NCBI RefSeq assembly: GCF_029852145.1
Contig: NC_079975.1
Location: forward strand, 1,364,001 to 1,428,000
From: Microplitis mediator
Taxonomy: Eukaryota > Arthropoda > Insecta > Hymenoptera > Braconidae
DNA length: 64,000 bases
Reading direction: 5' to 3'
Both the position numbers and the translations under genes were made by a program. The notes beneath the pieces were generated by a model. That model was not told where the DNA came from. It ran no database searches and saw nothing but the letters and a program-made list of their open reading frames with translations. This document shows, in pieces, positions 13,090 through 26,525 of the stretch (position 1 is its first letter; each line of letters begins with the position of its first letter).

Positions 13090-14509
13090 TTCCCTATTTT
13101 GCCTGTCGTTTATTTTTTTTTTACAAACAATAATTTTTCATTAATGTTTAGTTTATAAATATAAAAAATCTAAAGGCACACATCGAGTTTTTAGTTTAAT
13201 AATATAAGTTTTAAGTATACATGAAAAGTTTTAAAGCTTATTTACCTTTAAAAATTGTCAAGACTAAAGAGAATAAAAAATTGCCGGTAAGACTTTTGCA
13301 ACTGACAGCAAGTAAACTGCAAGAATATTGTATAACAAAAAAAAATAAATAAGACCTATATAATCTAAAAAAAAAAAAAAGAAAATAAAGAATGAACAAA
13401 ATAAGTTGAGGATGTGAAACGCTTGCTAGGTTTTTACTGCTCAGATAAAGCTCGTAAAAGATATAGAATGTGTAGGAGACGAACAACGAGAACAAGAAGA
13501 ACAAGTACAAGAGTTTGCTACTTGAAAACATGTAAGATGGAAAAAGATAAGAGGATAAAAGCCCAATGATATTCATATTTAAGTTAGCCTGTGTGTTTGT
13601 GTTGAAGCTTGTTTGTGATATTCTCGTGTCTTTTTCTCCTCATGTCAACTAAACATCGATTAAACTTATTACTATTATCATTATTTTTATTATTATTGTT
13701 ATTACTAGTCGCAAAACTTTGAAAGGATGACAGTTCAAATGAGTTTATGAATATAATTGTGACAGATAATTGTTTTACTTTATTATAAAAATGTTTTTTA
13801 ATTAATGCATGGGTTTATCTTTTTACTGCTGTTCCAATTACTGACATTCATTTATTTTGTTACGAAATAAACTGAAGAATAATAATGAATATGTATCTAT
13901 ATATATAGATTTATAGATATAAGAAAAAAGGCGGAAAAAACGCTCCCCTATTTCTACTCTTTACTGCCAAGTAATTATTTAAAATCAATATGACCTAGTA
14001 ATTTTAAAAAAAATCAATGTGAAGTTAAATGAACCCTTCAAAAAAATTCCTACATAAAAAATAATTTAGTTTAACGAAAGCCAATTTTTTCAAATTTAAG
14101 ATCTACATCGGTGCTAATAAATCATTTTATTAATAAGAAATTTGAAGAATTAATTTCTTTTATTAATAAAATAATAATGAATAGCGAAACTGAAGAAATT
14201 TTTTTTTAATCTGAAATAGATATTTTTTTATCTAAAAAAAAATATCTACGAGTCATTCGTTAATTAAATAGTGACTATGATATTTTTTTCAACAAAACCC
14301 ATGTCAATAACATATATATGACCATTAAATATAATTTTGACCAGCTTTGTGTTGTACAATCCGGCAATTCTTTACAGTTATTTTTTTGAGACCATCCATT
14401 ACTTTACCGCACTCAGGGCAAGTTGAAGTATACCCGGGGTCAACTAAAGTAATCGACTCCTTTCATCAGTTACATTTTTATCACTCTCTCTCTCTATGTT
14501 CTATATAAA

Positions 14510-15241
14510 TAGGGGAAAGGGAAGGGGCAAAATGGGCCCCTTAAGAAAAAAATTTTCAAATCCTGTTTTTTTTACTTGTATTACTTTTTTTTACTCCCTT
14601 GCCAAGGATTTGACCGTAATTTGTTCTGTCCATTAAAAATAAAAAATTAAAAAATTTGGGGCAAAATAGGCCCCCCTCAAAAAATTTTTATAATGCGAGT
14701 TTTTCAGCTTGTTTCACTTTTTTTCCTTCTGCTGAGTTTTTGGTGTTAGTTTGCTGTGTCTATGAAAATTAAAAAATACTGAAAAGTTGGGAAAACGGGC
14801 CCCCAACAAAACTCAGTGTATGTTTGTCGCTTGTTTTGTGTTTTGAAACTTTTTGCTGTGTGTTTAGTATAAAAAAGAGTTGATAGTGAAAATTTGGACC
14901 TAAAAATAACTTAATTTCATTACTTGATTGCTTATATTTTAATTATTTTCGTTTATATAGAATAAATTGTTTTTGAAAAAAATTATAGTTAGTAATGCTG
15001 TTGAACTCGTGACCTAGTTTGCCCCTATCATAATTCTTTAATCTTATCTGTTAAAAAAATTTTAGGAACCCGTTTGGCTAAAAAATATTCGTAGGTTTTC
15101 AAAGTCTAGACAGCCCATTTTACCCCCTCCCCCCAACACTTTTCATGTTAAAAACTTTGGGGGGCTCATTTTGCCCCCTAATATTTCGAGGCATCCAAAA
15201 CTTTAGGGGGCTCGTTTTGCCCCCACCCCCCTTCCTCTATA
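14510..15241. repeat. Inverted-repeat element, GGGGCAAAGTGGGCC family (copy 2, diverged)
   Basis: Starts TAGGGGAAAGGGAAGGGGCA and ends with GCCCCCACCCCCCTTCCTCTA. Internal words such as GGGGCAAAATAGGCCCCC recur and invert toward the right end. More diverged than copy 1. Confidence 0.65.
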
Positions 15242-17089
15242 TATAAATTGTCAGTCACCATTATTATTGTTTTTGTTTTCCTGTTTCCAATGTAACGATG
15301 ATTCAGCCGTCGAATACAATTGTCATAGTCATCTTAAAATAGTCTATAACCCTCGTAGTTTCGCACAAGCAACACACATTTACTAGTCACGTATAGACAG
15401 AGAGACAAAGCGCACATGTAAAAATACATGGATGATAATAGAGGAGCTTGGTCTGGTGTATGGTGTGTGAGGAATAAGAAAGGGATAAATAAGAGGGAGA
15501 GGAAGGGAAAAAAGTAAAGGGTGGGATGTGAAACAAATGGTCGTAAGGTGACAAAAGAAGTTTGAGAAGCAAGTGTGTGCGACTGGGTAAAGACTAGCAT
15601 AGAGGGTTGAATCCGAATAAAGGACTGAGCATTAAAAAAATGAGAGAGTACTGAGAAATTGTAGAGTGATGACTAAAAATTTAAGAAAAAAGCCGAGAAA
15701 AAAATATAATACGCGATGAAAGCTTATGTAAGAAAGCTTTTTTTCTCTAAAGGTTTATTTAGTTTTTTTTAAATACTCGTACGATGGGAATTGGGGCTGG
15801 TTGTATAGAAATACTTTCAACAAGTTAATGACAAGCAATTTTTAATATTTTGAATTCGGTGGAAAATAATAAGTGTCTGTAATAGAGCACTCGTGAGATA
15901 ACTTTTGATAAATTTTTTGAGGCTGTGCCATTTCGCTCGAAATTAAAAAAAATTTTTTTTAATGACAATTTAAAACTATTTGATGTCAATAATAAATTTA
16001 GCGGAAAATTATAATAATAAATAAAAATAAAGTCTGATTAAATGACATCATTATAAAAAACTTAAATGTTGAAATAAAAAAAAAAAAAAAATATTACTAA
16101 TGACATGAAATTTTTTTTCAACCAACAAAATTATATCTTTAAAGAGGCCAAGTGTCAAAGCCCATTGAAGTATAAAAAAAAAAAAATTAATTTAGCTAAA
16201 AGCTCATCACGCAAGTGCCGCGGTATGTAGTGGTAGTGTGTGTAATGTGACGTAAAACGTAAAGAAGGTACAATGTACATCGGAGTAAAGAGTAAAGCGA
16301 AAGACAGAGAAGTAAAACGAAAAAGAAAAGGAAAAGACGAATAAGAGGAAAAGTGGGTAAAAAGTTAGTGGACGAAAATTCAGGTAAATTATTCAGGGAA
16401 TTGAAAAGTGGATCTCAAGTCTTAGTGAATAGTTAAGAGACACTAAATTCGATATTAAAACGAACGCGGAGAATCCGTTGCGCTTAATGCACCGCGTACT
16501 TAACGCTAATTGGAATAAGAGTCTCGTTAATATTCCCAGGGCTAAACTGCACTACAAAGAGGGTAGAAGAGTGACGATCGCTCTGTATATTTTTCTACAA
16601 AATATGTACAGAAGGTAGTACATCAAGTTTGGTACTGAAGTTTATAAAAGATTCTCTTAGTCACGCGATTTATTTTTTTATTTCCAACAATGTATTTATC
16701 CATTCTTTCTTACTGTGTAATATACTATTTTTATTTCTTCTTAAGTTGTTTATTTATTTTAGTTTAGTTTAGTATTTTTTTTTTTGCCCTTTTTCTAGTG
16801 CAAATGGTATTTTACTAAGTGCAAATCGATTAACTGCTGAAAAGAATGTAGAATAAATGTCCGGTTGGGAAATTATTACAGGAAATTATTAGTCCGAGTT
16901 GAACAAACTTTTGTTCGACTTGGCGATTAACTACAAAAAATTTAAATATCCATTTCTTTTTCTTTTAAATCTAATGGAAAATTATTATAAATTTTCCGCT
17001 GTCTAATAGCATCAGGATAAAAAAAATTGACTATTTTTTGGGATAAAAATTTTTCATACTATGGGTTTTGAGTGTTTTTGAACTTCGAG

Positions 17090-17400
17090 TTAATATTCTG
17101 ACTAAACTATTGAACATACGGGAAAAATACCAGAAAGCAATTTTGTAGGAAATTAAATTTTCTACAAAAAAGGTCTCATTTAATTTTTCCGTAACTTCAA
17201 TAGTTTACACGTTAGAAATTTTTGAAACCAAACGCTGAATTTTTATCAAAAACTCCGTATTTTTCTGAATGGCTTTGAATTAAAATTTTGACTAAACTAT
17301 TGGAGATACGAAAAAAATGTATCGATACAATTGTGTAGAGTATTAAATTCTCTACAAAAAAGGTTTCAATAAATTTTTACCTAAGTCCCATAGCTAATCT
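17090..17400. repeat. Dispersed AGGAAATTAAATTTCCTACA-type repeat
   Basis: Two successive units, each with a palindromic core close to GTAGGAAATTAAATTTTCTA followed by text like CTACAAAAAAGGT and AATAGTTTA. Similar units are at about 7840-8000, 8935-9250, 10900-11010, 30190-30590, 32080-32430, 41418-42257 and 46010-46380. Diverged and non-coding. Confidence 0.5.
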
Positions 17401-17654
17401 CAAAATAACGAAATACCTTCTCGCGATAAAATTTTCCGAAAATGTGAATTTTAGTTTTAACTTTGGCTTTTGCAGAAATAATCTTGTTTATTATCATGAA
17501 TATAAAGATAAAAAGGAGTACTGCATAAAAATAAGTTCATGGGCATTAAAAATCGTAAAGTCAATAAAAATGTTGATGAAGTACGTAAGTAGTATAAGTA
17601 AGTAAAGTATAAGAATGAGTAAAGTAAGTAAAGTAAAGTAATAAGTTTACTTAC

Positions 17655-18255
17655 CCTCGAGTTCCACAACCTTGCCAGCGCGTTTAAGAGCCTTGACAGC
17701 TTCATCATGAGTGGCTTCACGTAGATCTTCGCCATTCACCGCGAGAATAGCGTCACCGACATAAAGCTGTTCTGTAAGATCAGCAGCCATACCTTTGAAG
17801 ATCTTGGATATGAGAATGGGCATTTTATTTTCTTTCCCGCCTTTTATTGAAATACCGAGACCATTGTTGTCGCTCTTGACAACGCGAACAATGCGCTTCT
17901 GATTTGCCACCGAGTCCGGTACGTCCGGATCATTCAGACTGTCAATATTATTGTTATTTATGTTGCCGTTTAGCGGACCGCCATTGCCCGCGAGTACATG
18001 CTCGTAACTCTCGTCGAGGGATATGCTCAGATAGTCGTCCTCCAGAGAAACAAACACGCGGTACCACTGGCCTCGTACTTGGGTCTCCAGGACACCCGAC
18101 CGACTTGTTGTCGTTGTTGTTGACGAGGACGCCGCGGTTGTTGTCGTTGACGAGGATGACGACGATCCAGGTACTGATGTACCCAGTGGTAATCCACCAG
18201 TATTCAATTGTCCCAGCATCACTGTTGGCTGGCTGCTACCACTCAGCTCAACCAT
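17655..18255 (-). CDS. Syn1: Syntrophin (beta-type), N-terminal coding exon
   Basis: Syntrophins are cytoplasmic adaptors of the dystrophin complex under the cell membrane; their PDZ domain binds channel and receptor tails. This exon encodes about 200 residues: a Ser/Thr-rich start (residues 29-53), the first strands of the split PH domain (about 54-80, ending DDYLSISL), a linker of about 35 residues with an Asn-rich run, then a nearly complete PDZ domain (about 121-200) with the peptide-binding loop GLGISIKGG and the closing stretch AVKALKRAGKVVELE. This order, PH half followed by PDZ, is specific to syntrophins. The exon ends in phase 1 at a GTAAGT donor. An acceptor (CAG) just upstream puts the exon start at 18279. 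The frame from there to the ATG at 18255 is open, so the true start could lie in an earlier exon. The remaining exons were not seen and probably lie beyond the left edge. Confidence 0.9.
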
Positions 18256-18326
18256 CTCGATTTCTTCGCAGACTGTCCGCTGAAAAAATTTTTTTTAAAT
18301 TTTATTAATTACTCATTTTTTTTTTC

Positions 18327-19062
18327 TACTCTCTAAAACTAAATAAGTGAAAATTTCACTAATTGAAATAGTGATCTTAAAATTCACTACAAAATTAGTG
18401 ATTTTGAATTAGATTCACTAATTCATTAGTGATTCCCCGGATTCTACAATGATTACTAGAGGCGCCTCGCTTAAGGACTTTTTATTCTATCGTTGAATTA
18501 TCAAATTCAGGGCAAAATTAATTACGATAATTTTTAAATACAACTGAACAGTATTAATTCAAGTAAGTTAATTAAATAAAACCTAATTTAGTTGCTAAAT
18601 AATACATCTTGTTATTTTTTAATAGCTTTATATTTTTACTCCAACTTTTATTACCGAACCTGAATCAAAACCATCATTGACAATAGATTCAGGTTATGAG
18701 TTATAATTATGATATAAATATTTACCATATGAAAGTAATTTTAATTGTTAATTTAGTCGATCAAGTTGCTAAAAAAATTTTATAATCAATTACAAATAAT
18801 AATCATAATAATAATAATATTTTGATACAATATTATTAGTAACGATACAATATTTTTCCAAATAAATCCTCGTCAACAAGTGAATTAGTACATTTTTGAC
18901 TAATTCAATCAGTGAAATTTTCACTAATTCTATATGTTGTTTTTTTTTACTAATTCAAAAAGTGAATAGTCACTAATTCATAGTCGTATACTTTGGATAA
19001 TTTAGATTAGTGAATATTCACAAGTAATTAGTGGTTTTTCACTAATTTAGTTTTAGAGAGTA
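18327..19062. repeat. Inverted-repeat element built on TTAGTGAAAATTTCACTAA
   Basis: About 736 bp directly upstream of the Syn1 exon. Ends are TACTCTCTAAAACTAAAT and the inverse (TAGTTTTAGAGAGTA). Both flanks repeat the word ATTAGTGAAAAT/TTTCACTAATT, which is itself palindromic; the middle (about 18470-18870) is plain AT-rich sequence. Confidence 0.75.
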
Positions 19063-22000
19063 AGGTCAAGATTTAAGATCAAAAATTTTTAAGTCACTTA
19101 AAAGTATCAAAAGACCACAGAAAAAAAAAATTGTCAAGTTTCCAATTTTATAAAAAAAAATTAAAAAATTCTAAAGCAAAAGCTCATGATAAAAAAAAAT
19201 TTCTCGGATTAAAATCGACTTATTCTTATAACTTTCGTATTGGTGGGCGGCTTTTTATTGAACAAATATATATTGATAGAGATAATTCGCGATATTGCGT
19301 TTTCAATGGACGTATAAAAACTAAATAAGCTCGATACGACAAAAAGGATAACGTAAAAAAAATAAATAAATGATAATAATAATAACAGAAGAGGTAAAAA
19401 AATTTGCCATGCATGACTACTAGAAATTCGGACTATCATAGATGCACGTACAATGAAAGTCACGAGAGATGAAAATCGATAGAGAACTAGAGTCGAGTTG
19501 AGTCGAGTAGTCGGAGGCTCAACACACTCTAGCCCGCTGCGACATTAGTGTCGTTTGGATTTGACCCGCGTTATGCAATTTTGCATCGGGTGTGGAAACT
19601 GCTCGGCTGAGGAAGAAATTCAATCTGACTTGTGCTCTACATATGTATGTATAACATGTAAAGGTATATATATATATACATATGTAGGTTATATCCATGC
19701 ATACTCATATCTATACACACATATAATACATTTTCTCACAATGGAATTTCTCAATAGCGCTGGCCAACCGATAATAAAATTCTTATTGAATAAAATCGCA
19801 TATCAATAATAGCACATTTCACTGCCGACAATGTGGCTCCCGTTGAATAATATTTGATACATTGAATAAAAATTTTTTCATTTTTTCTATTGTCCTGAAA
19901 ATTTTTCCGCACGCCCGATTTTTGTTTCAAATGTAAAACCAAAAAGTTTTACTTTTTATTTTTTTCGGGTGCCTGCATTAATTTTTAAATTTATTTACAC
20001 TACGGTCGTAGATATCAACGGACGTTTTCACAATATATAATAAATATATAAAAAAAAAAAAATCCTAAATTAAATGCATGAGTAACGAAGAGTTGGATGA
20101 ATATTTAATTAAAAAGTACAACACTGTTGGATTGTTGAGTAAAAACTGAGGAGATGAGAGTAAATTAATTAAATTACAACAAATATTTGATATATATTTA
20201 ATCTGAGATACAGCATTTATTATTAATAGGAAGAGTAATAATGAAATAAATATAAAAATATAAAATATCTCATAAACCATTGGCTTATACAAGCCGGCTT
20301 AAATAAATCCTGAATTTAATATACGAACGAAACATGCAATGAGGAAAATCCATTTCATTTCCGAGAAGATGAACATTCTACAGTGATAATATTAATTTGA
20401 AATAATAAATAATATATATAAATAAGAGGAATTAAAAAATAGTTATGATAATAATAACAATAATAATAATAATAATGAAATAGCGTAAAGAAGTATGGAA
20501 ACAAACAAAGCCAAGTTGATGAGGAAAAATAATTATACTAATTATAATTTCTGATTAAAAGAGATATTTGTTTTATGAAATAGAAATTTCTCAAGACTAC
20601 AAGGCAGTGAATTTATTTTATACTAATTTTTTTTTATCCTTGATAAAAGTTAGTAAATATAAAAAATTAAATCAAAAATGAATAATTAACGTGTGTACAT
20701 AATTTTCCATCAACAATTTTTTTACACGCTCGCTATTTGAAATCATTTAGGATCTCTTCCGAAAAAAAATCATCTCTCGTTACAGCCGTTAATTAAAACT
20801 AAAAAAAAAATCGCCCCGAACTTCATAACATTGGTCATAAAAGTAGAGAAAAAAGTAATTTTATCATATTTATTGTTATTTTGACTACAAAAATATTTTC
20901 CGGCGTTAACGGCCGGACGCTGGTATATAGTTTCGTTGATCATCAAATTTAAATATTTTTTTTCAAAAGGTTGTAACTTTAATTTTTGAATTCATCGTTT
21001 TGTTGCCTGTAACTGTTTTTTGGGAAATAAAATTAAAAATTTCATAAATTTCTAAGTGACTTTTTAAAATTTCAATTAGATGCCGCAATGAGGATTTTTT
21101 TTTAAGTGTAAATTTTATAATTTTGAACAAAGACTATGAAAAACGCTTTAAAATGGCAGTCTAATATTACATATACATATATATGAATTTTTTTGAGTAA
21201 ATATTAAAAAAAGTGAAAATGGATAAAATTGAGTTGAAGCAAAATTACGTATCTATATTGCTTTTCACGTTATAGTTTTTTTTTACGTTCGTATACAAAC
21301 AGTTTTATTCAGTATTTTTATTTTTTATATTTTTTTGGAATAGCACACACGATTCTCTGAATTTACTAAATATAAGCAACGATATATCTATATCTAGGTA
21401 AATGTTTTTTATCCTATATTCGAGGCTCGCATGTTGTGCAGACGTTTCGTTCAAATTTTTCGCCATCAGTGAAAAAAAAAACCCATACACTATCTCAAAC
21501 ACTATCATCCGGATATACGAATTTTGCTATGCATAATATAATATAATACGTATAAAAAAAAATGGCATATGTAATAAAGATTATCTGAGTGTTCCTATGC
21601 ACTGTCATAAATTTATTTTTTAAACACCTTAAAAATAATTTACACAAAATTAATGGGGTAGAAAAAAAAGTTAATTACCATTTATATGCACCGCGATCTT
21701 TTTACGACTGACTAAGAAGATTAATTTTTTTTTTAATTTAAATTCTTAAATCGACATCGATTCCAGTAGAAATTTTTTTTGCAACAGTATGTGCCCATTT
21801 CCATTAAAAAATCGACGCAATAAAAATCTAAAATTACAAACGAAATAACGAAAGCTCATAAAAAAAAAAAAAATGTTATGGAAAATCAAGGAATTTTAGC
21901 AATTAACCATAACCAGACATTTCATTAAAATTTTCTTTCATCGTCAAAAAAACTCATATTCTATCTGAGCATTTCGACGCTAATTCATAAACTTTTTCCA

Positions 22001-23881
22001 ACAAAAAATAATTCCCTCCTGATTAACGGCGTAAAAAGTTGATTATATACTTTTTTTTTTCGCGATGTTTTTTAAAAATTTCTACGAGTTATGCGTCGAA
22101 ATTTTCGTTATATATTTCCAAAAATTATAATTAATCAAATTAATATACTTGAAGTATAAATTTTACTAGATGCACTTTAATTATAAAAGTAAATTAAATT
22201 TCATGCACATGGTTATTGCAGTCATCTGCCAAATAACCCAATAAAATGAAATAAATTTTATCGAATCTCAAAAGCCAGTCCAGTATTCAAACACAAAATT
22301 TTTCAATAACCCTCAGTTGATAAAAAATTCATAACCTTTTCTGGTCCAATCAATAAAAATTTAAATTCCCAAAAAAAATCGACAAACAAAAATAAAATAA
22401 AAATCACTCGATAAATAACTATTGATTGTTATATTTATACAATTATTCATAAACTTCCAATAAATGATATCAGATAAAACTTAATTAATTAAATAAAATC
22501 ACGAGAAATGATATTTCAGCGCAACAAACAATGTTACATCAAATAAATCAAGTTACAATTATTATCATCATATATAATGAATGAGTATTTGTAATTCGAT
22601 GATACTGAATTGAAAATAATATTCATATTCTCTTCATATGTTGAAATATGGTTATAACATAACCGAAACGCAAAACCACACGCATACAATTGCCCAAAAA
22701 TGAAATCCAATTGATATTCACATTGGAATTTGATCAATATATATGTATATATTTTATATACATAGATATAGATGAAAGATATCGTGTTTAATGGAACAAT
22801 GATTGTATTTAGATCTAAAATAATCGCTTTTAAGCTCTGATATTAAACAATAATAGACTATCTTTTACTCCAATCTATTGATATTCTCTTCTTCTCTCAT
22901 ACGGCCTCATCCCTCATCACTTGTATATATATATAGATATTTATGATTGAGAAACGTATAGAGATGTACAGAACTGAATAGTGTGAGCATTGATGACTAG
23001 CAAAGGGGCATCAAGCTGTCGACAAGAGAAAACCGCCAGCGTTATGAAGCAAAACCGCCGAGTAATTAATACCACGAGCTTAATGAAAGCATCGATCGCG
23101 TGAGTAGGCGACGAGCTTGTCACTGGACCCCGCCTTTATCTGTACGCCGTACGAGAAGAGGGGCAATAAAAAATAAGCATTAAAAAAAAAAATAGAATAA
23201 TCCAAGTGTCCCCATCGTCAAATTATCCGGACATTTTTCGATGAAACAAAAAAAATTACCATACATTGTGTGTGCATGTGACAGCTTTTGAGACTAAAAA
23301 ATTTAATGGAAATTTAAATTTCGCGATATTGGATTTTAATTGTCACATGTGTTAATTCAAAGGGTATTTTAAGAATGACTTAATTTTAACTCGAGTTAAT
23401 ATTTGATAAATATTTGAATTTTGGAAATATTTAAATTTGTCATTTACGAAATTTATATGTATGATTTTTTTTTTTTTTATTGAATCAATTAATATTTCTA
23501 CTCGTATGATATAAAAATATTTTCCGTAATAAAACTCATATTTATTTATATAGTCCATTTCGGTCGTTACTTTTATTAATGAATTTATAAAATATTATTT
23601 TATTAAAATTAATAGTCGCATATGATTGAATGAAATAAATTGACTTGGCATTTAAAAAAACCTGTTCGTTTGTTTAAAACGCGAAAAATGTCGTCTGATT
23701 CGCGAAAAAAAACCAATAACCTTGTGCGTTGGAACCGGCTTGTTTATGACCCCAGGGAGGAATGGGAATGAACATTGAAGTATATGGAGATCTAGGGGCT
23801 CATACTCTGTCGCATATATTTGTATATGTGTGTGGGTGGGTGGAGAAAAAAAGAATATGAGTAAGAGTGAGATGTAGACAA

Positions 23882-23912
<31 letters not shown>

Positions 23913-25263
23913 CACAGGAAATGGAAAGAGCTAAGCGCGAGAGTGAAACGCAAATCCACTTGTAACTTTTATCATTGAAACACGACCGAATGCATTTTTT
24001 GATTTCATTTGAATTTTCTATACGGTTGATATATATATATATATGTATGTATGTTGGAGAATTCGATTTTCAATGGAACAAAATAATGTATATTTTAGAG
24101 GTGCAATGAGAAAAAAAAATTTAATATACAATTTTTAAAAAAATGTAATTTAATTCTTTTAACATTCGTGAGCAATTAATTTATTCTTCATTTTGTTGCG
24201 AATAATTCATTGTATTGTGGAGTAAAAATTATACGATAATTAGATTATTTAAATTTCTCATTTAAATATTTCATGTAGAAATTATTTTTTTTTTATTGTT
24301 CTCGTGATTAATTTCATTATTTAGACACTAAAATTTATTAGCAAGGATAAATTGTGTTCAGATTTATTTATTTGAAACACGAATTCATTTTTAAAAAAAA
24401 TTCGGCGCTATGATTTGCGCGCTGAAATTTGAATAGAGATAAAGTTAAATTCTGTGTAAAAAAAATTACAGTCGATTGAAGTGAATTCAAGATGGATTGG
24501 AGTGATGTTTTTTAGCTGGAAAATTTTCCTTGGGTCTAATTACCGTTAAATAAATATGTGTAAGATAAAGAAATCTGCAAGCTCAAGTGACGTATCTTGA
24601 TTAGGTTTGAAAGCTAGTGATGTTATCTCAGTCGAGGAAAATCCTGGCAAAAAAGAATCCCTTGAAGAGCCGGAGAGAAACCGCAAAAAATTAATTTTGT
24701 AACGGAAATGAAGCTTTTACTTTCACGAAAAAAATCTACACCTTTTTTATAAAATGAGTCATTTTTTTTTAATCAGAATTTTTTTTAAGAATAACTCACA
24801 AGAATTTGCTTTCCATGATTAATTAATTAAATGTCACGTGGCCATTTTTCAAAATTTCTAATTCAATAAAAAATTATCATTCGATTAAAAAAAAAATTTT
24901 TTGTGTACTTTCAATACCTTCGTTATATTTCGGGTAACAAATCCTCCTAATTACCGTCTCTGTATCAGACCTCAAATAAATTAGAGATAAATTTTTTAAA
25001 AATGACTCTTTAATTTATTCAAAAGTCGTCTCTTTACACCAGACACTAGTACGTCTGAGTATTAAATTCCGTTTCTACTTAAATTTAAATCTCGCTGTTT
25101 TTCATCTTTACATTATCCTACGACCCAAGGACACTACACATAACACTAGTAAATTTACATTGTACGAGTGCTGCGCAAATGACATTGACATCATAAGAAA
25201 AATTTCTCCCGTTGCAATCTAAAGAAAAAAAAAATCTGCTTGCGTTTAATACCCCGTTAATTC
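19063..25263. other. Non-coding AT-rich stretch upstream of the Syn1 exon
   Basis: No supported gene here. Candidate reading frames are short and low-complexity. Two islands of higher GC (about 19440-19640 and 22960-23165) stand out and could be untranslated exons or enhancers, without direct evidence. A poly(A) run lies at 23885-23912. Because Syn1 is on the minus strand with an acceptor at 18280-18282, this stretch is probably its 5' intron. Confidence 0.45.
23885..23912. repeat. Poly(A) run
   Basis: An uninterrupted run of A, with no retroposon-like body seen beside it. Confidence 0.8.
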
Positions 25264-25460
25264 ATGAGCGTCAATTTTGCTGACGATCGGTAATTTTTAG
25301 AATTTTTTAATAAATACATTAAATGTAAGAAGGAAAATTAAAAAATGCACACTTAGATAATTGAAAAACCAGTACGCGAATTTTTTGCAATTTCATTATT
25401 TTAATTAATTAATTCAAAATTTATAAATTGTCTGATATCTGCTATATCCACACTTATAAT
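25264..25460. repeat. MITE-like element, family B (copy, diverged)
   Basis: Starts ATGAGCGTCAATTTTGCTG and ends near ATTGTCTGATATCTGCTATA. The interior contains AAAAAATGCACACTTAGATA, shared with 26300-26525 and about 28050-28145, and related to the centre of family A. Confidence 0.55.
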
Positions 25461-26149
25461 AATTTTCAAATTTATTCAGTGAATCTTGAGTGCGGCCAAT
25501 AAACCCACGAACTCGTCAGTTCAATAAAAAAAAAAAAGTGCCAATAAATAAATCATAAAATATCAAAAACTATCTCAGGTACTCTTGATACCTTATTAAA
25601 TAAATACAAAAATCTATATTTATTTTTCTTTATTTTTATTCAAACCAAACGGTCTGGATATTTATTAAAAAAATCTAGGTCATTAGAAAGAATATAACCG
25701 ATATGTACATAAAAATTAATATATTAATTGGAATAATTGATATTCTAAATAACTCTCTCATTAATGGAGTGAAATTGGAAAAAAAGAGGAACTAGATTTC
25801 TTGACTCTTTTTAGTCTACTCGCCATTTAACTTTTTAAAAACTTTTTTCCGTGTCCATAAAACGATTTCAAATAGATCCACTATCATGAATTAATAATTT
25901 TCATAAAATAAATGAAATGTCACGGGTTCAATGAAAATAAATGTTTAATTGATGAATACAAGCGATATCGATTGCAATTATTTAAAGCTCATATAAAATA
26001 GAAGAAATTAAAAATTTAAATTTCATATCATTGAGACAATTAATTTGTCACGAAAGTGAAGGCAAGACAGCTGATGATTTTTTTTTGGATTCTAAATGAA
26101 CGAATTGAATATTATCGAAAAAAATTTGAAAAATCTAGAGGAAATGTTT

Positions 26150-26525
26150 GATAGTAAAGTCAGTCGACGTCTAATAAATTTTGGATTATTTTAAAAACGC
26201 TGAGTTATAAGAAAAAAAAATATTTCGAAAAATTGCACCTATAGCTTTCTTAATTTTCTACATGTACATTTTTTTTTTTTTTTTTTTTTTCCTGACTGAT
26301 CATGAAAATAATCAATGACAGTAAAGTTAGCGGACATCTGACAATTTTTAAAAGTATGAAATAATAAAATATAATGTTAGTAAAATAAAAATAAAAAAAT
26401 GCATGTCTAGATAATTCAAAAATCAGTACACGGATTTTTTCAAATTTTATTATTTTAATTATTTAATTTTTTTATCTGTCATTTAAAAATTGTCTTATGT
26501 CTGCTACATTTACGCTCATGATCAT
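26150..26525. repeat. Adjacent family A and family B MITE-like copies
   Basis: The left part (about 26150-26300) is a degraded reverse copy of family A (GTCGACGTCTAATAAATTTT, then GCACCTATAG). The right part (about 26300-26525) is a family B copy from GTAAAGTTAGCGGACATCTG to GTCTGCTACATTTACGCTCA. The exact junction is uncertain. Confidence 0.5.

Larger units (their letters stand above)
1..17654 (-). other. Syn1: Long Syn1 intron, running off the left edge
   Basis: The only recognised Syn1 coding exon ends at 17655 with a consensus donor (GTAAGT at 17654-17649, minus strand). I found no sequence leftward that encodes the expected continuation (second half of the split PH domain, second PH domain, syntrophin-unique region). 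The intron is therefore read as at least 17.6 kb. It holds several inverted-repeat elements, microsatellites and a few higher-GC islands (about 230-540, 2840-3050, 4250-4420, 8170-8400, 10430-10660, 11280-11520) with no recognisable coding sequence. A short exon could have been missed, and an unrelated nested gene cannot be excluded. Confidence 0.5.

Noticed and set aside
13238..13576. 112-codon Phe/Leu/Tyr-rich minus-strand frame, suggesting a membrane protein
   Set aside because: Composition is what purine-rich DNA gives on the other strand; no splice context or family match.
17904..18308. 134-codon plus-strand frame
   Set aside because: It is antisense to the Syn1 coding exon and shows no family resemblance.
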